Below are positions 57,161 to 64,000 of a DNA stretch of 64,000 nt, piece by piece. The notes under the pieces are model-generated. The model saw nothing but the letters and a program-made list of their open reading frames with translations. It had not been told where the DNA came from and ran no database searches. This DNA is from Cryptomeria japonica (taxonomy: Eukaryota > Streptophyta > Pinopsida > Cupressales > Cupressaceae). The stretch covers positions 261,507,386 through 261,571,385 of the forward strand of contig NC_081406.1 in NCBI RefSeq assembly GCF_030272615.1, read 5' to 3'. Position numbers and translations under genes: made by a program. How positions within the stretch are numbered: the first letter of the stretch is position 1; each line of letters begins with the position of its first letter.

Positions 57161-60100
57161 AATAAGGAAAATCACGAATTCCTTAACTATTTAAGAAATC
57201 CTAAACATAAATCAACGAAATACATGCATAAATAAATCAATTAAATGATATAAAACTCCCTATTTTGCATCATAGCTTCCATTGTTCTTCTCTTCTTTAT
57301 GGTATGACGACTCTTAGATTGCACTACTAACTTGCAAATGACACAAGATTTTGAAGTTCATGATTGTTAAAAATGGAGAATTGATCCTGAAATTATAGAT
57401 TTTTTGAGAGAATTCAATAAGAGGTGGAACTCAAGTGAGCTCAAAGGCTGATTGATAGTTAAACTATTGATTTGAACGTGAAACCAAATGATTGAGAGAT
57501 AGAACTCAATTGATTGAATAGATAAATGAGTTAACTGATTGAGAAAGAGTTGATTGAAAGATGAAAAAGAATGATTGGAGGAGAATTAAAGAGATGATTA
57601 AATCAATCAATTAATTGAATTAATCAATTAAAATAGATTGAATTGTTAACTAGAGATGACTGATTGAATGCTTTTTGGAAAAAAACAAATAAGAAGATAA
57701 AAATAAATCATTGGAGATAATTTGAAGGAATGATTTAATTAATCAATTAATTGAATTGATTAATTTAACATGTGCTCTAGGATATTTGATTGTAATTCAA
57801 TTCAATCTTGCATGCTTTTGAACTTGATTTAGGAATTCAATTTGAATTTTTGTATGATAATGAATTTTTATAATTCAATTTGATTTTTGAATGTTAATTG
57901 AATTTTGTTTTTATTTAAATTTGACTTGATCTTTGAAATCATGCAAACTTGATTTAGGAATTCAATATGATTTTTAAAATAATGAAATTGAAATGCAAAT
58001 GTAATGAAATTAGATGATTAGAAGAATATGAATATGAATTTGAATTAGAAGAATTAATGAAATTAAACAAAATTAGAATTTGGGGATTTGGAATTTGAAT
58101 TTGAATTATAAGAATAAATTACTTAATTAAATAATTTAAAGAAACTATTTAATTATTTAGAAATTGAATTTAATTAAATACTAAAGATTAATCAATTAAA
58201 GGAATTAAATCACAATTAATTAAATAATAAGTATTTAATTAATATTAGAAAAGGGTTTAAATGATTAATTGATTAGAAATAGAAATAGAAAAAATAGTAA
58301 TATTATGAAGAAATATGAACCTAGAAGAATAAGATTAACTAACTTAATTAAATAATTAAATAATTATTTAATCAATTAAGATGAATAATTAGTGCATGAT
58401 CAATGAGATATTTTTAGGTGTCTACATTTGCCCCTCTTTGAGACAATGTTGAAACGACATTCTTTCAAAGAAAATGATAAATTTTCTGCCCCAATATATC
58501 AAGAGATCGAGGTAGGATGCCCCCTCAGAAAATTGGTCGAAAAATTATGGAACTGAGACCAATTTAACGATAATGTTAGTAAGTTGAAGAAATGTTAGTA
58601 AATATGAGAATGAAAGATTAGAGAGAATTGATGAAAGAACATGTTAGAGGATTGAATGCCATAATTGATTTGCGAAAAGATGCTTAATGAGAGAATGATC
58701 TTGAGACAAAATCAACATGATGAAATAAGAAAATGAAATGGAAAGATTGATGATGGATACATGAACTTCTGTGCCTTTATTCATAGCGCAATATATTCAT
58801 CACTGAGCCTTATTATGTAACAATGGAGCTTTGCACATCATGGTATAAGGAACCAAGATGTAAAGATATCTCATTGAAGAAACAAACACGTAGCAGACAA
58901 GGAGTGAACCCTCCATTCTGAGAATAATGCTAGGGGTCGAGGTATGTGTGACATTTTAAAAATATGAAAGCTCTTATCACAGACACCCATAACATCTATC
59001 CCAGAACTTCATTGGTTCACACCACAAATAGCAAATAAATAAAAAGATAATGCCCATCATGGCTCCTCTAGTCACTTGTGGATATCCTTGAGTAGCATAG
59101 GTACATAATTTGTTGCCAAATGATAAAAGATAAAGACTAACTAGTACAAAATTCAGCAGCTATATTAATTTGTGCCATCGTTCTTGATTGCTTGATGTGA
59201 TGGTTGATAATGTCTGATCTCAAAAAGTTTGGAGCTTGTTTAAGACCGACCTATCTGATTTTGAGTGTATCCATCTTTGTTTAAGACAAGATAATGATAA
59301 CTTGATATGGATATTGATACGATTGATAAGACAGTTTGATCAATTGATTGCAGATGTTTGATTAGATAGTTGTATCCTTTACGAACTTCGTGTGAAGTGT
59401 TTGTTGGATATCTGCTAGGGTGTTTGATTCTTGCAAGATATTTTATTGCAAGTTTTTTTTCTTGATTGTTTATTTATTTTTTGGATTTTTTGGATTGATT
59501 TTGAATGTTTTTGGTTGATTGTTTAGGACTTTTTATGCATTTTAGGGGTTTTTGTGTTTTTCAATGTTTTTGAATTTTTTCAGGACTCTATTTGAATGTT
59601 TTTGGTTGATTTTTTAGGACTTTATTTGAATGTTTTTGGATTTTTTAAGGACTTTATATGAATTTTTTGGATTTTTTCAGCTATGTCATCAGTATGCAGA
59701 CTTGTTATGATATGATGATCTAGATAATTACACATGGAGACAATAAATTTTTTTGACATGACCTATGTTAATGCAATATGCATGATGAAGATGCATTTCC
59801 TATTCGAACAAGGATGACTGTGTTTGTTTAGCATTTTGTAATACACCAATTGAATTGGAGGTGCAAGACATTTCGTAGATAAGTGGTCAATTGATCCTCA
59901 AGATCTCTTGGAACATACAATTAACACACTTAGTGACTAGGATTTACAAATGGAGATGCAGAAAACTTCCCCCATTGATTATCGAAACTTTGATCTTCTT
60001 TTGTCCATGTGTGTGCATGTGAGTTAATTCCCTCTCTTGTGTTCACTAAAGATCCTTGGCATCCTATATGACTAGCTACATGGATTATTCTAACTTCAAA

Positions 60101-60813
60101 AGCAGCCTGGATAGAGCCTCACTGCTAGCAAGCTTTAAGGGCTCCGATAAGGTTATACACCATAATCTCTCGAATATTGCTCCATTGCCAACAAGCGTCC
60201 ATAGCCCTGATGGAGTTATTCACATGTTCCCATAGTCAATCTTTTTTGTTGCACTTATATGCATGATAATTCAGTTACATATCATTGCTCTTTTGTCTTG
60301 AGATAGATATTGGCATAACACTTTTTCTTTTTATTTTGTTGTCTAGACTTGTAAGTAATGAAATCCATTGGGGTATGACAATTACAGTGATGTTGAAGCA
60401 GAATATTAGAATTTTCACTAGTCATATGATCAACTAGGTGTCTAGAATGAATTAGAGATTTTTTAATGTGTAAGACATATAAATTGATAGATTTTGGGTT
60501 AACAAGTATCAAATAGTGAAATCTTTGCCCAACCAAAGGTAAAGCGTCGTCACGGGGTGATATTGAAAATGAATGATCTTATGATCTCAAGAACTCCATG
60601 TCCAAATATCTAAGAAAGGAGGCGACCCTTGTTTTTCTTGAATGCAAACAAATGATAAATTTTGATAGTTGCCTTGTTTTATTGATTCTACTATATGAAA
60701 ATGCAGAAACTTTGTAAATGCAATGTATTTGAAAGATAAATCTAATACGATGCAAAGCTATTTTAAGAAAATGATGTGCAATGCAAAAAATAAAACCTAA
60801 ACTAATCCAACCC
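57161..60813. other. Non-coding AT-rich region left of TatJ
   Basis: 57400-58400 is very AT-rich, with many AATCAATTA-like words. 58430-58540 has TTTGCCCCTCTTTGAGACAA and other features that could belong to a Ty3 LTR. No LTR pair can be shown because the second LTR would be off the window. There is no coding frame above background and no RNA gene. Confidence 0.5.
59480..59695 (+). repeat. T-rich imperfect tandem repeat
   Basis: Three consecutive units of about 31-34 bp start near 59580 (AGGACTCTATTTGAATG, AGGACTTTATTTGAATG, AGGACTTTATATGAATT), each followed by TTTTTGG and T-runs. Looser copies precede them. Confidence 0.75.
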
Positions 60814-61941
60814 TTAGATGTAGTATCGTTTCAGGTGCATGTTGTTCTTAGGTTCAAGAAGTGGATCTCCCTCCATAGTAGCCAAGCTATATGCTATGTT
60901 TCCTATGACCCTTGTTATGATGAAAGGACATAGCCAATTAGGTTCAAACTTTCCTAGCTTTTCATATTTTGCTAGTTTCCTTTGGTTTGCCTTGTGAACT
61001 AGATCTCCTACTTCAAAATTCCTTGGCCTTACTCGTTTATTGTAACTCCTTCTTAGTCTATTCTGGTATCCTTGCAAGTGATTTAAAGTGGTTTGTCTCT
61101 TTTCAGCAAGCATTTCAAGTTCTTGCAATCTTGCAACTTGATAGTCTTCCTCTGATATGATGTGTTTTAAGGAGACTCTTAAATATGGTAGTTCTATTTC
61201 AATGGGTATAATTTCTTTTGTACCATACACTAATGAATAAGGTGTTGCACCTGTAGGTGTGTTTACCCCTATTCTTGTTGCCTCTGGTTGTCTATTACTT
61301 TGTGGATAATATGACATTGAAAATCTCTATTGTATCTGGATTTGTTCACATAGTTCTCTCATTTCTAGATTCTTAAACGGATGTCCATTGTCGGTCACTA
61401 TACACATTGGAACCCCATACCAGCAGATGATGTAGTTAAGCATGAATTTTTCTATCTGCTTACCACTGGTGTATTTTATAGGGATTGCCTCGACCCATTT
61501 GGTAAAATATTTGGTAGTCGTTAAGATGAATTTGTGCCCATTGGATGAAGTAGGATTGAATTTACCAACAAGACCTAACCCCCACTATGAAAATGGTCAT
61601 GGTGATGTGATAGGTTGGAGATCTTGCGTTGGTACATGGATGAGGTACCCATGCACTTGACATTGTCTACATTTCTGTACATATTTGTAGGCATCCTTTT
61701 CTATAGTAGGCCAATAGTACCCAGTTCTCAGTACATTCTTCACTAGTGTAGGGCTACTTGAATGTTCATCGCAAATTCCATCGTGTACCTCTTTTAAGGA
61801 AAATTGTGCTTCTTCAAACTTAAGACATCGAATAAGTGTTCCATCAAGGCTCTTTCTATACAATGTGTCAGCAATAATGGTATGTCTAGATGCTTGACGA
61901 ATGAGAGTCTTCTTTTGATTTATTGACAGATCAGGAGACAT
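60814..61941 (-). pseudogene. TatJ integrase
   Basis: The N-terminal zinc domain has the His-His-Cys-Cys ligands (EVHDGICDEHSSS then KCRQCQVHG, about 61785-61660). The first core block reads WGLGLVGKFNPTSS, where the lineage has WGLDLIG, so the first catalytic Asp is Gly. VTDNGHPFKN keeps the second Asp and YYPQSNRQPEAT the Glu. The C-terminal domain (RRSYNKRVRPRNFEVGDLVH) ends at 60814. A TAG at about 61604 and another near 61326 interrupt it. Confidence 0.8.
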
Positions 61942-62054
61942 ATACTGATTGTGTAACTATGTTTATATCTCATTATACCATAGGGATTCAGGACCCACAA
62001 TTACACAAACATACTCTGATGAGAGAATCTCATATGTTGGTACCATCAATTGTT

Positions 62055-62610
62055 CTATAATGAACTTGAACTAAGTTTCATTGCCTTGTTCTGTATTCTT
62101 GGAATCTTCTCAAAAGTGATGTTGCTAAAATGTTGTTTGCAATCTTCTACCATTTCTTTATAAGGTATCAGTTTATCATCTTTTGTATTATAGTCATCAT
62201 TCACTTGATTGCCAATTAGTTGTGAATCACCATACACTTGTAGTTCTTTTATCCTCCACTATATAGCAGTATAAAGTCCTATGATGAGAGCTTCGTATTT
62301 AGCTATATTGTTTGTATAGGGAAAATTGATTCTAAATTACTTCGAGATAAGATCACCTTGAGGGGGTCATGAAAAGAATCCTGGCTCCTGCTCCATGATT
62401 TGTGTAAGAACCATCAAAGTACAATTTCCAAATGGTGGATGTTGTCAATGCAAACACAGATTCATCAAGAAAATCCACTAGAAGTGGGTGATTGTCTTGC
62501 AAGGGAGCTTCTGCCAATTGATCTTCTATAATATACCCTTTGATTGCCTTTCTATCCACGTATTCTATGTTAAAATCACTTAAAATCATGACCACTTGGC
62601 TAATCTTCTA
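62055..62610 (-). pseudogene. TatJ second (archaeal-like) RNase H domain
   Basis: Blocks: KLYFDGSYTNHGAGARILF (about 62440-62380, the first Asp of the RNase H fold) and VYGDSQLIGNQVNDDYNTKD (62240-62175) with KLIPYKEMVEDCKQHF and ITFEKIPRIQN downstream. In the Tat lineage a second RNase H of this type follows the Ty3 RNase H. A frameshift lies at about 62350. Confidence 0.7.
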
Positions 62611-63807
62611 GCTAATGTTCCTCTGCTCAATAGATACTTGAGAGGACCAAAATGTGCTATGAGTTGAAATTTGTGACTCAACATATAGTGTCTAAGCTTT
62701 TGAGATGCGAAGATCACTGCTAGACATGCTCATTCTATGGGAGTGTAATTAAGCTCGTATCCAATAAGAGTTCTACTTATATACTAGATTGTTCTTTCCT
62801 TTCCTTGATCATCATGTTGTGCCAAAAGAGCTCCCAAAGATGAGTTTGTTTCTTAAATATACATTAATAAAGACTTGCCTAGGGTAGGTGGAATTAATAC
62901 CGGAGTAGTCAAAAGATAGTCCTTTAAAACTTTAAAAGATTCTTGACACTGATCAGTCCATTTGAAGGTGACTCATTTCCTAAGTAAATGCTAGAATGGG
63001 TGGCATTTATCTTCTAGATGTGCTATAAACCTTCTTATGGATTGTAATCTTCCTTGTAATCCCGTTAGCTATTTGAGTGTTGATGGTGGCTACATATCAA
63101 TGATTGATATGACCTTTATTGGATCTACCTCAATTCCTTTGTTAGAAACAATAAAACATAGAAGTTTGTTGGTTGTGACACTGAACACACACTTCTTTGG
63201 ATTTAATCTGACATTATATTGTTCTAAGCGATCAAATATCTTAGCAAGGATTTCCAAGTGACCTTCTCTTGTTTTTGATTTAGGTAGTAGATCATCAACA
63301 TAATCCTCTATGATACTATGGATCATGTCATGGAATAATGTTGTCATGGCTCTTCGATATGTTTCCCCAATGTTCTTAAGACCAAACGACATGATGTTCC
63401 AGCAGTATGTTCCCCATGGACAGGGAAATGCAATCTCAAGTTGATCTTCTAGTGCAATCTCGATCTAGTTGTATCCCGAGAAACCATCTATTAGTGAAAG
63501 AATTTCATTCCCGCCAGTTAGATCAACTATAATATCTATGTTAGGTAATGGGAAATCATCTTTAGGACATGCCTTTTTAAAATCTCAGAAGTTTGTGCAA
63601 ATTCTTATGCCCCTAATGGGTTTAGTCATAGGTACTAGATTGGACATCCACTCTACATAGTCAATAGGTTTGATGAAGCCCACATCTAGAAGTTTTTGTA
63701 GTTCCACCTTCACTAGTATACGATCTGTGGATGCATCTTTCTAAGTTTTTGCTTGTGCGGTTTGATTCCTAGTAATAATGGCAAGTGGTGTAATACCAAC
63801 TCTGTGA
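62611..63807 (-). pseudogene. TatJ reverse transcriptase and first RNase H
   Basis: The fingers begin at about 63795. The palm shows YNQIEIALEDQ (63460) and, in the frame 63392-63090, IMSFGLKNIGETYRRAMTTL and catalytic DYVDDLLPKSK (about 63305). RNase H-type sequence (NSSLGALLAQHDDQGKE at about 62840; RHYMLSHKFQLIAHFGPLKYLL at about 62690) ends before the second RNase H. Many stops occur. The frame begins at a junction with another element and so lacks everything upstream of RT. Confidence 0.75.
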
Positions 63808-64000
63808 TAGTTCTGATACTAATTGTTAAGTACAGATACCAAGCTAACAAGATGAGAAGGGGGGGGGGGTGAATCATACAAACTTAATCTTCAATATATT
63901 CAACAGATTCAACCTCGATAGCTTAAACAAATATATGTAATCAAAACTATAAAACATGCAACCTTAAGAACACATAATCATAACAACACTCATAACACCG
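63808..64000 (-). repeat. LtrI: PBS and edge of another LTR, continuing off window
   Basis: The plus-strand AGTTCTGATACTAATT (63808-63823) is the complement of a tRNA-iMet-type PBS, and TGTTAAGTACAG at 63824 starts an LTR whose first 40 bases carry the familiar GAGAAGGGGGGG...TGAATCAT block. The layout equals that of the other minus-strand elements, so this is the 5' LTR of a further element whose interior is missing: TatJ RT follows within about 15 bases. Confidence 0.75.

Larger units (their letters stand above)
60814..63807 (-). mobile_element. TatJ, Ty3/gypsy Tat-type pol remnant
   Basis: On the minus strand RT (63800-63090), a first RNase H (about 63010-62620), a second RNase H-like domain (62595-62055) and integrase (61941-60814) follow in the order typical of the plant Tat/Ogre lineage. 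No gag or protease is present: RT stops abruptly at about 63800 next to an unrelated LTR/PBS. Its own LTRs are not identified. Stops are spread through all domains. Confidence 0.75.

Noticed and set aside
60100-60240. Possible 62-bp duplication (GCTAGCAAGC... and GCCAACAAGC...)
   Set aside because: The similarity is short and patchy and could be chance; not enough to call a repeat.
1-64000. CRISPR arrays, tRNA or rRNA genes, host protein-coding genes
   Set aside because: No regularly spaced repeats, no cloverleaf beyond the PBS matches, and no coding frame lacking retroelement or decayed-ORF character were seen.

Overview
This window is repeat-derived nuclear DNA from a plant with a large genome. 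It is AT-rich and holds no intact host gene, tRNA, rRNA or CRISPR array. Almost everything to about 55.46 kb can be assigned to nested LTR retrotransposons, most with tRNA-iMet-type primer sites and Ty1/copia or Ty3/gypsy polyprotein remnants. The nesting depth, long LTRs and heavy decay suit a conifer or other gymnosperm, but the sequence alone does not prove that. The element names below are local labels.

Left block (1-20851). CopA (plus strand, copia) runs from its truncated 5' LTR to 16043. It carries an unidentified 1.2-kb insertion (InsX, 4629-5811) and a complete second copia element, CopB (6039-12724), both inside its reverse transcriptase gene. CopA itself sits in the 3' LTR of CopH (minus strand, 16044-20851). 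CopH joins a coiled-coil, four-zinc-knuckle Gag to a copia pol of the CopB type. The stretch 20852-22653 is unassigned.

Middle block (22654-55456). CopE (minus strand, copia) is the host. Its gag/integrase region is split by GypC (26515-39550, plus strand, a chromodomain Ty3 element, TSD CACAT). GypC is split inside RT by NonD (29502-36323, plus strand, TSD CATAT). The CopE 5' LTR is split by NonF (41437-54970, minus strand), which in turn holds CopG (42751-49466, minus strand, same family as CopB).

NonD and NonF are the most interesting part. Both have LTRs, a PBS and a PPT but no recognisable protease, integrase or RT. They carry ORF1, a coiled-coil Gag-like protein with four CCHC knuckles, then a long ORF2 of unknown function that is conserved between the two. 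NonD ORF1 is intact. NonD ORF2 is one 1017-codon frame broken only by four stop codons. CopH shows that the same kind of ORF1 can sit on a copia pol backbone, which suggests how the pol-less elements could be mobilised in trans.

Right block (55457-64000). A decayed unknown minus-strand ORF is followed by AT-rich and T-rich non-coding DNA, then by the pol of a Tat-type Ty3 element with a second RNase H-like domain (TatJ, about 60814-63800). TatJ abuts, without its gag, the PBS and LTR edge of another element at 63808-64000.

Families of the copia/NonD type share cis signals: a hairpin with a C-rich loop near the 3' end of the LTR, an inverted repeat bracketing the PPT/U3 junction, repeated GGGGGAG-like tracts, and ACCGG(T) motifs in LTRs. 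Decay is dominated by C-to-T/G-to-A changes, as expected of methylated, silenced repeats.
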